Origin: an uncultured Coprococcus sp.
Lineage (GTDB): Bacteria; Bacillota; Clostridia; Lachnospirales; Lachnospiraceae
Direction: 5' to 3'
NCBI GenBank assembly: GCA_934247115.1
Contig: CAKQIY010000008.1
Location: 1 to 64,000, forward strand
DNA length: 64,000 bases
The position numbers and the translations under genes were made by a program. The notes beneath the pieces are model-generated. The model had not been told where the DNA came from. It saw only the letters and a program-made list of their open reading frames with translations, and made no database searches. Within the stretch, counting starts at the first letter, position 1, and every line of letters begins with the position of its first letter. Shown here in pieces: positions 24,010-33,255 of the stretch.

Positions 24010-24095
24010 TTCACACTCTGCGGCTTCTCAACAACGTTCATATGTGATTCAAATTTTGTATACCAAGTAGGGACATACGAAGCCGCAGATGTGAA
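24010..24095. repeat. Short palindrome related to the sulfur-operon family, copy 5
   Basis: TTCACACTCTGCGGCTTC on the left pairs with GAAGCCGCAGATGTGAA on the right (one bulge) around a 50-base loop. The right arm with its flank, CTGCGGCTTCGTATGTCCC on the minus strand, matches the end of the core of the larger copies (GGCGGCTTCGTAT.CCC). It looks like a shortened or rearranged member. It lies between cysK and sbp. Confidence 0.7.
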
Positions 24096-25028
24096 TTACA
24101 GGTTAAACAGTGATGTTGAGAGGTATCTCTCTCCTGTATCCGGGAAGAGGACCACAATTGTCTTGCCCTCGTACTCAGGTCTCTTTGCAAGCTCAGTTGC
24201 CGCATAGAGCGCCGCACCTGCGGATATTCCAACCAGAACACCATCTGTCTTTGCAATCTTTCTTGCTGTGTCAAATGCGTCATCGTTCTGAATCCTGATG
24301 ATCTCGTCCACGATGCTCAGATCCATAACACCAGGTATGAATCCGGCGCCGATTCCCTGAATCTTATGTGGGCCAGGTGCTCCGCCTGAGAGAACCGGTG
24401 AATCAGCAGGCTCAACTGCAATCAGCTTAACATTCGGATTGTGCTCCTTGAGTCCGCTTCCTGTTCCTGTGGCTGTTCCGCCTGTTCCTACTGCTGATAC
24501 AAATGCATCAACCTTTCCGTCTGTATCTCTCCAGATCTCCTCTGCTGTTGTCTTCTTGTGGATAGCAGGATTTGCCTTGTTCTCAAACTGCTGTGGGATA
24601 AACGCATTTCCGTACTGCTCCTTGAGCTCATTTGCCTTGGCAATGGCTCCCTTCATTCCCTCTCTGCCAGGTGTTAACACGATCTCAGCGCCGAGAGCTG
24701 ACACGATCTTTCTGCGCTCAACACTCATGGTGTCCGGCATGGTGAGTATCAGGTGAAGTCCCTTTGCCGCTGATACAAATGCAAGTCCGATTCCTGTATT
24801 GCCTGATGTAGGCTCGATGATGACTGTCTCCTGGTTGATGAGGCCATCCTTGATTCCCTGCTCGATCATGGCTGCTGCCACACGATCCTTTACTGATCCA
24901 AGTGGGTTGAAGTACTCAAGCTTTGCAACGATGTGCGCCTTGAGTCCAAGCTCCTTCTCATAATTTGTAAGCTCCAGAAGTGGAGTGTTTCCTATAAGTT
25001 CTGTCAACTGTGATGCTATCTTTGCCAT
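24096..25028 (-). CDS. cysK: Cysteine synthase (O-acetylserine sulfhydrylase)
   Basis: 310 aa, standard length. PLP lysine in [11 protein letters not shown] near residue 46, substrate loop [12 protein letters not shown] near 73, and the phosphate-binding GTGGTATG near 182. Makes cysteine from O-acetylserine and sulfide, the end of the sulfate route in this operon. GAAAGGAAAC precedes the ATG. No serine acetyltransferase gene is in the window. Confidence 0.96.
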   Translation of the reverse strand: MAKIASQLTELIGNTPLLELTNYEKELGLKAHIVAKLEYFNPLGSVKDRVAAAMIEQGIKDGLINQETVIIEPTSGNTGIGLAFVSAAKGLHLILTMPDTMSVERRKIVSALGAEIVLTPGREGMKGAIAKANELKEQYGNAFIPQQFENKANPAIHKKTTAEEIWRDTDGKVDAFVSAVGTGGTATGTGSGLKEHNPNVKLIAVEPADSPVLSGGAPGPHKIQGIGAGFIPGVMDLSIVDEIIRIQNDDAFDTARKIAKTDGVLVGISAGAALYAATELAKRPEYEGKTIVVLFPDTGERYLSTSLFNL

Positions 25029-25127
25029 GATTTTGTTTCCTTTCTTTTTTTACTTTTTTCAAGTCTCTATGTTCTTTCTTGATTCTTTACTATCTTTATA
25101 TACTGTACATTATTTTCTATATAATTC

Positions 25128-25751
25128 TTAACAGGCCATCTGATAGATCTTTTCTTCAATGGCTCCCGCCAGCGCTGCATGCCCTTCCGGATTCATATGT
25201 TCCTGATCTGCCTCACTGCTGTCCGCCACGGATGACGCCGCCAGGAATTCCACGCCGAACTCATCGGCTATCTTCCTGTACACATCTGTGAGTTTTCTTG
25301 ACACCTCCACGGATTCCGGCGAGAACTCAGGATCAAATTCATCCTTCCACACCTGCTCGCCCAAATGTATCGGCGATACGAGAAGTATCCTGCTGTCTGC
25401 TGAATACTGCTTTGCCTGAATGAGCAGTCTCCGTATTCCCTTGCCTATCACATCCGGCGATGCCGAGAACACTGTCTTACAATCATTTGTTCCTAGCATG
25501 ATCACTATATTCTCCGGTTTGTGTGTCTCCAGCAGAGTTGGGAACAGCGACACGCCCTTTCTTCCCTGTCTCAGTGGATCCTCGAACACTGTTGTTCTTC
25601 CACAGAGGCCTTCCTCTATGATCCTTATATCTTTATTTGCCAGCTTCTGCTGCAATATACTGGTCCATCTGATTCCCCAGGGAAATCTCTCTCCATTCTC
25701 AGGATTGTATCCCCATGTATTGGAATCTCCAAAGCACAACACCTGTTGCAT
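25128..25751 (-). CDS. SGNH/GDSL-family hydrolase
   Basis: 207 aa without signal peptide. The SGNH blocks are visible: FGDSNTWGY near 7-15 (nucleophile Ser), the Gly block LCGRTTVFED near 48, GTNDCK near 87 and the catalytic Asp/His pair near DQEHMNPEGHAAL at 187-198. GGGAGGTGGACAG precedes the ATG. The family deacetylates or cleaves many esters. It is the first gene behind the sulfur-type promoter, ahead of cysK. A role with O-acetyl compounds is a tempting but unsupported guess. Confidence 0.88.
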   Translation of the reverse strand: MQQVLCFGDSNTWGYNPENGERFPWGIRWTSILQQKLANKDIRIIEEGLCGRTTVFEDPLRQGRKGVSLFPTLLETHKPENIVIMLGTNDCKTVFSASPDVIGKGIRRLLIQAKQYSADSRILLVSPIHLGEQVWKDEFDPEFSPESVEVSRKLTDVYRKIADEFGVEFLAASSVADSSEADQEHMNPEGHAALAGAIEEKIYQMAC

Positions 25752-25816
25752 CTGTCCACCTCCCGTCTATTGAACCTCGCTCTGTTCAATGAATTTCATC
25801 ATCAATCCACATATAT

Positions 25817-25887
25817 CCTATCTGATATGTAGTAATTATCTATCAACATGTTGGAGTATACAACTTATTTCCTACTATGTCAATAGG
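25817..25887 (-). promoter_or_regulatory. Promoter and Rrf2-type operators of the sulfate assimilation operon
   Basis: On the minus strand TTGACA (25878-25883), 17-base spacer, TATACT (25855-25860). The -35 lies in CCTATTGACATAGTAGG (25871-25887), identical to the sites before metY and rrf2. A near copy, CCTA-N9-TAGT on the plus strand (25817-25833), lies downstream of the start site. Just before the first gene ATTGAAC/GTTCAAT can form a small hairpin ahead of the ribosome site. Confidence 0.8.
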
Positions 25888-25908
25888 GATTATGTGTTTT
25901 TATTGTTT

Positions 25909-25950
25909 AAAAAAAGAGTGAAGATGTAAAAAATATCATCTCCACTCCTT
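25909..25950 (-). terminator. Terminator of the Big_2 surface protein gene
   Basis: GGAGTGGAGATG pairs with CATCTTCACTC (one mismatch) and is followed by TTTTTTT on the minus strand. It isolates the surface protein gene from the sulfur promoter at 25871. Confidence 0.8.
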
Positions 25951-25971
25951 TATAAAGCACATATCCAGCCG

Positions 25972-28455
25972 TTAATCCTCTGCATTAGGATCACAATCTC
26001 TTACATACACATCAGCCGAACTACCGCTTACTTTTATGTAATATGACTTTCCAGCTTCACAGTTATAGCTCATGTAAAAATCTTTTTTATTTGTTGTCTT
26101 GCTATGCTCTGCATCGTCCACTTCCATGAGCAGATTTTTGTTCTCATCATATAAGTATCCCTTTGGATCACCGTATGAAACAGAATAAAAATAATATGTT
26201 CCTGTTTTCTTTGGCACATACCTGTAATACATTCCAACTTCTGCATATACATCGTTAAAATTGCCAAAGTCAATAGCAAATTCATTCACATCCGCAGTTA
26301 ACGTGGTCGTCTTACTGGTCACTTTTGCTGATATCACACCACGCTTACCTGAACCTTCCGCTGTCAGCTCATATGTTCCAGGAACAAGATACACATATCC
26401 GTTCCAGCCACATATTCTACCATATTCATCTGTCCATCTGCCCAGATCGTCAACCGTGCACTTTTCATTGTTAGATTTGACCGCAATCTTTGTTACATCC
26501 GCCACAAGATCCACTTTATTCTCCCCAACGCCAAATGTACGATTGCCGATATAAGTCACATCGTCTCCAATTTTAATTTTCACATCATATGTTCCAGGAA
26601 TAATTGACATATAATATTGTCCATTACGATCTACTGTATCAAATTCACTGTTAAGTTCGTATTGGACTGAATTATCTTTGTTTATGATAATAACGCTTGC
26701 CCCATCCAGTATATTGCCATTTTTATCTCTGACATACCCCGTAAGAGTTGATCCAAGTATAGTTTTTATCACACAACCAACTATGGTACTTATTTTTTCG
26801 TTGTTGGCATCTGTTATTTTTACTTTGAGATTATATGTACCTTCTTCTTCTAATTTACCGGTTATTTTTCCTTTTGAATCAATGCTGAGATTATAACTTT
26901 CTCCGACAAAACTGTATGTATAACTTCCGGAACCGCCAGCCACAGCTGCAATACTATTGTTGATCCTACAGATATGGCTGTTACGTCCCATAATTTTAAA
27001 TACTGGTTCATAATTTCCTGCAATCGTTGTCTGGCTGTATATATTCCATGAAATTTCATAAGTGTCCACATTTCCCAGTTCATCGACTGCTTTAACAGTT
27101 GTCACAGTCGTTCCCGCCTTAGTCGGTTTTCCACTGAAATAAACCTTATTGGCATCTCCTGGATCCACCTTGTATTTCACGCCGGCAGGGAGACCCACTA
27201 CATTGATCACACATATGCCCTTATAACCTTCAACGCTATTTACATCCAGAGTCTTATTCATACCAACATTCTGCTCACACTTATAGGATACATAAATCGT
27301 TCTATTATTCACATCTCCAGAATAATATGTCTCAATTTTAGAATTACCTGTACCCGTAAGTCCCTTTATATATATGCAGATTCTTGCCTTTCTTGACAAT
27401 GTATAGCCTCTTCTCAGTGCAATCGTATAGTTCTTATTGTCTTTTGTTGTAACACTGTCAAATGGAATATTGTAATTATAATTACCATTCATCACTGTAC
27501 TCGCCTTGATTGAAAAACTTGAGGACGTCAGTTTCTGTTCAGATGACAGCGTAAGTTTAACTGTACGAGGGTTACTCATCATTGCCGATACAATTGTGAC
27601 TGGTTTTTCGACCGTTATTTTGTACGAAGCTTTCTTGCCGGTGTCATCTGTAGCCTTCGCTGTTATCACCGCTGTTCCTGTAGCAGCTGCATATACATTT
27701 CCTGCAGAATTTACCACTGCTACCTTATCATTTGAAGAACTCCATGCACATTTTTTATTTGTTGCATCTGCCGGCTTTATCACCGGGCTTAGCTGCATCG
27801 TTCTGCCAACATACATCTTTCCATTTGTTTTGCTGAAACTTATCGATGATACTGAGGCCCTTACAGTCACCCTGCAGATTGCTTTCTTTCCTGAACCATC
27901 AGCAGCAATCGCTGTGATTGTCGCTCTACCACCTCTTACTGCTGTGACCCTGCCTGTGGCACTTACCTTCGCGATCTTGGAATTGCTGCTTTTCCAGATA
28001 ACCTTCTTATTGCTGGCTGTGTTAGGTCCTACTGTCGCCTTTATCACCGCCGACCTGCCCTTCTTGATCGTCAGCGTCGATTTGTTCACCTTGACTCTTG
28101 TGGCCGGCTGTCCGACTGTGACCTTCACTACCTTCTTGATCTTTGCGTTTGACTTAAGTGAGATTGTGATATTTGCACTTCCCTTTTTCACTGCTTTAAT
28201 CTTTCCCGCAGAAGACACTGTCACAATCTTTTTATTGCTTGTTGAGAATTTCAGATTGCCTGAAGTCGTATTTGTCTTCAGTGTAAATGTTTTCCCCGCC
28301 TTGAGTGTAAGAGTATTACTTGGAAGATTCTTCACCGTGATACTCTTGACGGTTGATGTGGCCGCCGCATTTGCCGGAATGCTGACACCTGTAAATGTCA
28401 ATGCAAATGCAAGGATCACCGCAATGACCGCCATAAAGCTGTTACTTCTTTTCAT
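25972..28455 (-). CDS. Secreted multi-domain surface protein with Big_2 repeats
   Basis: 827 aa. Signal peptide 1-31 (cut near ANAAA). Three Big_2 (bacterial Ig-like) repeats at about 36-113, 118-198 and 202-284, with the WKSSNSKIAKVSATGRVTA type motif. Then Ig/cadherin-like domains at about 390-565 (YFSGKPTKAGTTVTTVKAVD; ITGKLEEEGTYNLKVKITD), a carboxypeptidase-regulatory-like fold at 570-655 (LTGYVRDKNGNILDGASV) and a C-terminal pre-peptidase-like domain at about 735-827 (KTGTYYFYSVSYGDPKGYL). No LPXTG motif or SLH domain, so release or another anchor is implied. AGGAGG precedes the ATG. Probably adhesion or matrix; ligand unknown. Confidence 0.85.
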   Translation of the reverse strand: MKRSNSFMAVIAVILAFALTFTGVSIPANAAATSTVKSITVKNLPSNTLTLKAGKTFTLKTNTTSGNLKFSTSNKKIVTVSSAGKIKAVKKGSANITISLKSNAKIKKVVKVTVGQPATRVKVNKSTLTIKKGRSAVIKATVGPNTASNKKVIWKSSNSKIAKVSATGRVTAVRGGRATITAIAADGSGKKAICRVTVRASVSSISFSKTNGKMYVGRTMQLSPVIKPADATNKKCAWSSSNDKVAVVNSAGNVYAAATGTAVITAKATDDTGKKASYKITVEKPVTIVSAMMSNPRTVKLTLSSEQKLTSSSFSIKASTVMNGNYNYNIPFDSVTTKDNKNYTIALRRGYTLSRKARICIYIKGLTGTGNSKIETYYSGDVNNRTIYVSYKCEQNVGMNKTLDVNSVEGYKGICVINVVGLPAGVKYKVDPGDANKVYFSGKPTKAGTTVTTVKAVDELGNVDTYEISWNIYSQTTIAGNYEPVFKIMGRNSHICRINNSIAAVAGGSGSYTYSFVGESYNLSIDSKGKITGKLEEEGTYNLKVKITDANNEKISTIVGCVIKTILGSTLTGYVRDKNGNILDGASVIIINKDNSVQYELNSEFDTVDRNGQYYMSIIPGTYDVKIKIGDDVTYIGNRTFGVGENKVDLVADVTKIAVKSNNEKCTVDDLGRWTDEYGRICGWNGYVYLVPGTYELTAEGSGKRGVISAKVTSKTTTLTADVNEFAIDFGNFNDVYAEVGMYYRYVPKKTGTYYFYSVSYGDPKGYLYDENKNLLMEVDDAEHSKTTNKKDFYMSYNCEAGKSYYIKVSGSSADVYVRDCDPNAED

Positions 28456-28570
28456 AAAGTTCCTCCTTTTTCCTTAAAACATAACCTTCCCTTTTTAATA
28501 CACCATATCACAATTATGAATTATGCGCATTTTTTTGTCAATCTCGCAAAATTCCCTATTATTTTGTATA

Positions 28571-28625
28571 AAAAGGCGAAAAGCCGGATATACAATCCAC
28601 TTATTGTATCCCCGGCTTCTCGTCT
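28571..28625 (-). terminator. Terminator of the KdpDE-like operon
   Basis: AAGACGAGAAGCCGGGGATACAA and its near-complement across the loop (TTGTATATCCGGCTTTTCG) form a long stem followed by CCTTTTT on the minus strand. Confidence 0.88.
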
Positions 28626-28639
28626 TATTCTATTATCTG

Positions 28640-29347
28640 TCACTCATCATCACACATCCTGTATCCCACGCCCAGCTCATTGATGATAAAACTCTTCTTG
28701 CCCGGCTTCACTCCGAACTTCTTTCTTATATTCGCCATATTGACCTGAAGTCTCTTGGTGCTTCCCATGTCATTGTAGCCCCAGACCTCCTTGACTATAA
28801 AACTGTATGTAAGCATCTTGCCCGGATGTCTGGACAGCAGATCGACTATGTTGTACTCAGTCTGAGTCAGCTTGATCTCCTCATCCCCTATGAACACTCG
28901 TCTGGCCTCATAGTCTATGAGCAAATCCCCAGTCTGGAATTTCCCTGTCGGCAGTTCACTGTCATGTGCCTGGTAAAGCACTGTGCGGAGTGCAGATCTG
29001 ACCCTGGCAACCAGCTCCTCCGAGCCAAACGGCTTGGTCACATAATCATTTGCCCCGAGATTTAACGCCTCAACTTTATCCTTCTCATCTGATCTAGCAG
29101 ACAGGACTATGACCGGCGTGAAATCCGTCTTCCTTATCTCCGTCAGGAATGCTATTCCATCCTTGTCAGGAAGTCCAAGGTCAAGTATGACTATATCCGG
29201 CCTGTGGGACGCATACATCATTAGTCCGCTCCCGCAGGATGTGGCTATGATCGTCTGATAGCCATTTGCCTGCATCAAAGTATCCAGCAGATTGTTGATA
29301 TTCTGTTCATCTTCTATTATAAGAACCTTATACTTATTATTGCTCAT
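28640..29347 (-). CDS. KdpE-like OmpR-family response regulator
   Basis: 235 aa from the ATG at 29347, preceded by GGAGG; this overlaps the kinase stop by 11 bases. Receiver: IIEDEQN near 8, phosphorylated Asp in IVILDLGLPDKDG near 55, Lys in VTKPFGSEELVAR near 105. Winged-helix domain about 135-230 (LTQTEYNIVDLLSRHPGKML, RKSFIINELGVGYRM). The sequence type is KdpE, which turns on the KdpFABC potassium pump, but no kdp structural genes are present here. Confidence 0.88.
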   Translation of the reverse strand: MSNNKYKVLIIEDEQNINNLLDTLMQANGYQTIIATSCGSGLMMYASHRPDIVILDLGLPDKDGIAFLTEIRKTDFTPVIVLSARSDEKDKVEALNLGANDYVTKPFGSEELVARVRSALRTVLYQAHDSELPTGKFQTGDLLIDYEARRVFIGDEEIKLTQTEYNIVDLLSRHPGKMLTYSFIVKEVWGYNDMGSTKRLQVNMANIRKKFGVKPGKKSFIINELGVGYRMCDDE

Positions 29348-30410
29348 CTGTAACCTCCATCGCAGCAAGTGTGAACCTGAATACTGCTCCACCATTTTTT
29401 GAATTATAAGCGCTTATCTCCCCGCCGTGAGCCTTCACTATGGTTGCACACACGGAAAGTCCTATTCCTGCATTTCTCCGCTGACGGCAGTCTGCAGGGA
29501 CACTGTCAGAGCTATCACCCAAAAGCCCACCATCGAACAGATGCCTCATCCTATCCTCAGGTATTCCGGCACCATCATCCTTTATCTCAAATACGACGCT
29601 TTCTTTATCCTGTGCCACGCTGAGAGCCAGCTTCTTCATCCCCTCCGCATGCTGTACGGCATTCTCAAGGATATTGATGATGACCTGTTCTATGAGGATA
29701 GCATCCATAGGAATGATGACCAGATCATCCGGAAGTTCCACATCCACCTCCTGATCCGGGTATCTCTTTGCGAACTTGATAAGCACCGAATCTATCAGCT
29801 CATCGAGGGCTATCGGTGTCTTTATGAGATTGATGTCGCCGTCCAGCCTCGTTACGGACAAAAGGTTCTCCACCATGCGGTAGAGCCACTGTGAATCCTG
29901 CTGGATACCCCGGAGCATCTTCTCGCGCTGCTCGTCCGTGAACTCACTTCCGCTCTCTATGAGGGCCGAGCTCGCACCATATATAGTTGTGAGCGGAGTC
30001 CTGAAATCGTGGGATACCGCCCTGAGCAGGTTTGCCCTCATCTTCTCCATCTCACTCTCCTTTTTTATCATTTCCTGGCGCTTTATCTTACTGGTAAAGC
30101 CACAGGTTATAAACGCGATGGCTATCATGATAACCGCCGATGTGATATTCTCAGGTATCATGAAGTCTATCTTGAAATACGGAAACGTAAATGCAAAATT
30201 CACTATGATCACGCTGATTATCGATGCGATCATTCCGTATACATATCCGTCCGTGAATACAGATATAAGAAATACAGACAGCACCATAACCGCCGGTATC
30301 ATAATATCCGTCTCAAATGTTTTCTTGATGACAAGGCACAATGCGAAACCTACGATGATTATACCTGTCAACAGCAATACGTTTTTTAGTATGTTCTTTG
30401 CATTTTTCAT
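29337..30410 (-). CDS. KdpD-like sensor histidine kinase lacking the N-terminal Kdp/Usp domains
   Basis: 357 aa. Residues 5-105 hold the four-helix DUF4118 membrane unit of KdpD; HisKA at about 130-195 (AVSHDFRTPLTTIYGASSAL, His near 136); HATPase about 235-350 (NILENAVQHAEG, DDGAGIPEDRM, GIGLSVCATIVKAHGG). Full KdpD is about 900 aa with N-terminal KdpD and UspA domains; those are absent, a known short form in Clostridia. May sense potassium, turgor or c-di-AMP-linked state; the target is not visible here. Confidence 0.88.
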   Translation of the reverse strand: MKNAKNILKNVLLLTGIIIVGFALCLVIKKTFETDIMIPAVMVLSVFLISVFTDGYVYGMIASIISVIIVNFAFTFPYFKIDFMIPENITSAVIMIAIAFITCGFTSKIKRQEMIKKESEMEKMRANLLRAVSHDFRTPLTTIYGASSALIESGSEFTDEQREKMLRGIQQDSQWLYRMVENLLSVTRLDGDINLIKTPIALDELIDSVLIKFAKRYPDQEVDVELPDDLVIIPMDAILIEQVIINILENAVQHAEGMKKLALSVAQDKESVVFEIKDDGAGIPEDRMRHLFDGGLLGDSSDSVPADCRQRRNAGIGLSVCATIVKAHGGEISAYNSKNGGAVFRFTLAAMEVTDEQ

Positions 30411-30435
30411 AAGTATTATCCAAACCTGTAAATTT

Positions 30436-30500
30436 TAAAGAAAGCGCCACCAGTACACCTCATGTCACAAACGACATAGATCTTACCAGCGGCGCCCGCT
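30436..30500 (-). terminator. Terminator of the rrf2-suf operon
   Basis: GCGCCGCTGGTA pairs (with G-U pairs) with TACTGGTGGCGC across a loop and is followed by TTTCTTT on the minus strand, about 55 bases after the sufU stop codon. Confidence 0.7.
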
Positions 30501-30557
30501 TTCACACATTCAATTGAAGTATATCATGCCTATAGTTAAGATGCAGATAAAGAAATT

Positions 30558-30986
30558 CTACTCTGCCTTCTTCAGCGCTTCCTCAAGGGTGTGCCATCCG
30601 AGGACCGCGCACTTTACTCTGGCCGGCATATGCGCTATATCCTTGAGCGCTGATGCCTCCTCAAGCTGGTCTATCTCCTCGTCTGTAGCCTCTCCCTGTA
30701 TCATCTTCAGAAAGAGCTGTCCAAGCTTCAAGGCCTCCTCCTTGGTCTTTCCTATGATCATTCCCAGCATTATATCTGCCGACGCCTGGGATATAGCACA
30801 TCCGTCTCCCACGAATGATCCATCCTCGATGACTCCGTTCTCAACCTTCAGTTTAAGCCAGATGTCATCACCGCAGTTGGGATTTACGCCCTCCAGCACA
30901 ACATTTGCTGCAGGAAGATCATATTTGAAGTCAGGTCTCATATTGTGCTCTGTCAGGATCTCGTTATAAAAATTTCTACTCTGCAT
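30558..30986 (-). CDS. sufU: SufU iron-sulfur scaffold/sulfur acceptor
   Basis: 142 aa. The zinc/sulfur ligands are in place: Cys in NPNCGDD near 41, Asp/Cys in VGDGCAISQASADI near 66, Cys in ARVKCAVLGWHTLE near 128. SufU takes sulfur from SufS by ligand exchange and passes it to SufBCD. The start overlaps the sufS stop by 11 bases. Last gene of the operon. Confidence 0.94.
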   Translation of the reverse strand: MQSRNFYNEILTEHNMRPDFKYDLPAANVVLEGVNPNCGDDIWLKLKVENGVIEDGSFVGDGCAISQASADIMLGMIIGKTKEEALKLGQLFLKMIQGEATDEEIDQLEEASALKDIAHMPARVKCAVLGWHTLEEALKKAE

Positions 30987-32193
30987 ATCCCATTCTCCTT
31001 CTCACATTTGCGACACTCTCCACAAATGCATCTACCTCTTCATCTGTATTGTAGAACATAAAGCTTGCCCTTGTCGTATTGTACACGCCCAGGTGTACAA
31101 GCAGTGGCTGTGCGCAGTGATGTCCCGCTCTCACATCTATTCCATCCGCCGCCATGATCTCGCTGACATCATGCGGATGCACATTATCTATGGTGAACGC
31201 CACTATTCCGGTGTGGTTCTCTGGCTTATCTGAGCCGATCACATGCACATGAGGAAGCTTCGCTAGTCCCTCCATGGCACGGGTGGTAAGCTCCTGCTCT
31301 CTCTTTTCTATATAGTCAAATCCAACCTCTTTGATGTAGCCTATGGCAGCCGCAAGTCCCACAGCACCTGCTGCATTTACCGTACCAGCCTCAAACTTAT
31401 GTGGAAGTTCGGCATATACAGCGCCATCCCTTGAAACCGAATCTATCATCTCTCCGCCTGACATAAATGGTGGCATGGCGTCAAGCAGCTCCTGTCTTCC
31501 GTATAACACGCCTATTCCCATAGGTCCCATCAGCTTATGACCTGAGAATGCGAAGAAATCAGCGCCAAGCTCATGCACATCTATAGCCATATGCGGTGTG
31601 CTCTGTGCGCCATCGACAACAACGACCGCGCCAAAGCTGTGCGCCCTGTCAGCCATCTTTCTGACCGGATTCACGCATCCGAGAACATTTGACACATGAC
31701 CTACTGCAAGCAGCTTCGTGTGCTCGTTGATTCCGGAATTGATGGTCTCGTCAGTCAGCGTTCCATCCTTCTCACAGTCGAGATATCTGAGAGTTGCGCC
31801 TGTGACTCTGGCTGCCATCTGCCATGGAAGCATGTTGCTGTGGTGCTCCATGATCGTAACTGCTATCTCGTCACCAGCCTTCAAATTATTCAATGCGTAG
31901 CTGTATGCCACGAGGTTGAGACTCTCCGTTGTGTTTCTTGTGAAGATGATCTCCTTCTCAGAGTCAGCGTGAATGAAATCCCTGACAACCTTTCTGGCAC
32001 TCTCATACTTCTCTGTCGCCTCAAGGCTGAGCGGATAAAATCCTCTCAGTGGATTCGCATTGCTCTTCTCGTAGAACTCTCTCTCAGCGTCTATGACAAC
32101 CTGTGGCTTCTGCGCTGTGGCCGCATTGTCTATATAAGCTGTGTCATTATTTCTTAACAGAGGAAAATCCTCTCTATAATTCCTGTCTGTCAT
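30976..32193 (-). CDS. sufS: Cysteine desulfurase SufS (group II)
   Basis: 405 aa. PLP lysine in FFAFSGHKLMGPMGIG near 228, active Cys in DVRAGHHCAQPLL near 363, FTRNTTESLNLVAYSYA near 90. Releases sulfur from cysteine as a persulfide for cluster assembly. Overlaps the end of sufD by 20 bases; GGAGG precedes the ATG. Confidence 0.96.
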   Translation of the reverse strand: MTDRNYREDFPLLRNNDTAYIDNAATAQKPQVVIDAEREFYEKSNANPLRGFYPLSLEATEKYESARKVVRDFIHADSEKEIIFTRNTTESLNLVAYSYALNNLKAGDEIAVTIMEHHSNMLPWQMAARVTGATLRYLDCEKDGTLTDETINSGINEHTKLLAVGHVSNVLGCVNPVRKMADRAHSFGAVVVVDGAQSTPHMAIDVHELGADFFAFSGHKLMGPMGIGVLYGRQELLDAMPPFMSGGEMIDSVSRDGAVYAELPHKFEAGTVNAAGAVGLAAAIGYIKEVGFDYIEKREQELTTRAMEGLAKLPHVHVIGSDKPENHTGIVAFTIDNVHPHDVSEIMAADGIDVRAGHHCAQPLLVHLGVYNTTRASFMFYNTDEEVDAFVESVANVRRRMGYAE

Positions 32194-33241
32194 ATTCCAT
32201 TACCTCCGCAAGCTGCTTCTCCACCAGCTTCTCTGTGTTCTCGTCCTGGATCTTGCGGTAGAGGACCTCCATCTTGCCCTTGGTCATCATGTCCTCGGCT
32301 GTCTCCATATCGATTCCCCTTGATGCGAAATAGAACAGTGTATCCTCATCAAGCTCACCGATGGTCGCTCCATGTGAGCCCTCAACATTCTCCTCTGCAC
32401 AGAGGATGAGTGGTATAGTTTTATTCACCACATCATCACCAAGCAGCAGTACATTCTCCGTCTCAGCACCCTTCGAATCCGATGAACCTGTCTTGAAATC
32501 TATCGAACCTCTGAATATCTTCTCAGCAGCATCCTTGAGCGTTCCATCCACCTGTATGTTGCAGTTGGTCTTCTTGCCTATATGGTTAACCACAAGGTTG
32601 ATATCTATGACCTGCTTTTTCTGACCAAGGTAACCTATATCCATGTTGGTTGATGCGCGCTTACCGATAAGCTCAGTTCTCACGCCATTATACAGATTGC
32701 CCTTACCTATAAATATCTGAAGGACATCGAGCTGTCCGTTCTCTGCACACTCACTGCCAACATCGTTGAGTATGGTCGTGTTCTCATCCTGCATAAATAT
32801 CTGTACAAGACGTATGTGTGCGTCCTTCTCTATATTAAAACGTGTACGGAATGCCAGGCTGCCGCCCTCTGCATTCTCGCCAAATGTCTCTATGACTGTC
32901 ATGTCTGAACCGGCATCTGCCTGCACGTAAGCATAACCGCTGCTGCCATTTGCCCCGGTTCCATTTATCAGCACGTGTACTGTCTGCCCTTTATTGGTCT
33001 CGTCCGCAACAAGTACACTTCCTGCTGCCTGCTGTGCAAAGAGTACGTCCGCATCTCTTCCTGCACCAGTCTCTATTCCATCGAAGTCAGAAGCCTGCTT
33101 ATCAGCTTCCTTGCCGCCATCTATCTTCACACTGCATCCCGCCATGTCCGGATTCCAGTTAAGTGCTGTGTCGTTCATGCGAAGCCAGTACCATGTCTTT
33201 GCCGGGAGCTTGTTGATCTTCATCTCGTTATTGTTCTCCAT
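32174..33241 (-). CDS. sufD: SufD FeS assembly protein
   Basis: 355 aa. SufB/SufD beta-helix core from about 110 to 320 (EENVEGSHGATIGELDEDTLFYFASRGID near 285-313). SufD pairs with SufB and SufC2. Shorter than E. coli SufD (423 aa) in its N-terminal region, common in Firmicutes. AAGGAGG precedes the ATG. Confidence 0.93.
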   Translation of the reverse strand: MENNNEMKINKLPAKTWYWLRMNDTALNWNPDMAGCSVKIDGGKEADKQASDFDGIETGAGRDADVLFAQQAAGSVLVADETNKGQTVHVLINGTGANGSSGYAYVQADAGSDMTVIETFGENAEGGSLAFRTRFNIEKDAHIRLVQIFMQDENTTILNDVGSECAENGQLDVLQIFIGKGNLYNGVRTELIGKRASTNMDIGYLGQKKQVIDINLVVNHIGKKTNCNIQVDGTLKDAAEKIFRGSIDFKTGSSDSKGAETENVLLLGDDVVNKTIPLILCAEENVEGSHGATIGELDEDTLFYFASRGIDMETAEDMMTKGKMEVLYRKIQDENTEKLVEKQLAEVMEYDRQEL

Positions 33242-33255
33242 GTCACCGCACCTCC

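Noticed and set aside
28640..30410. A complete kdp operon
   Set aside because: No kdpF, A, B or C genes on either side; flanked by a surface protein gene and the suf operon.
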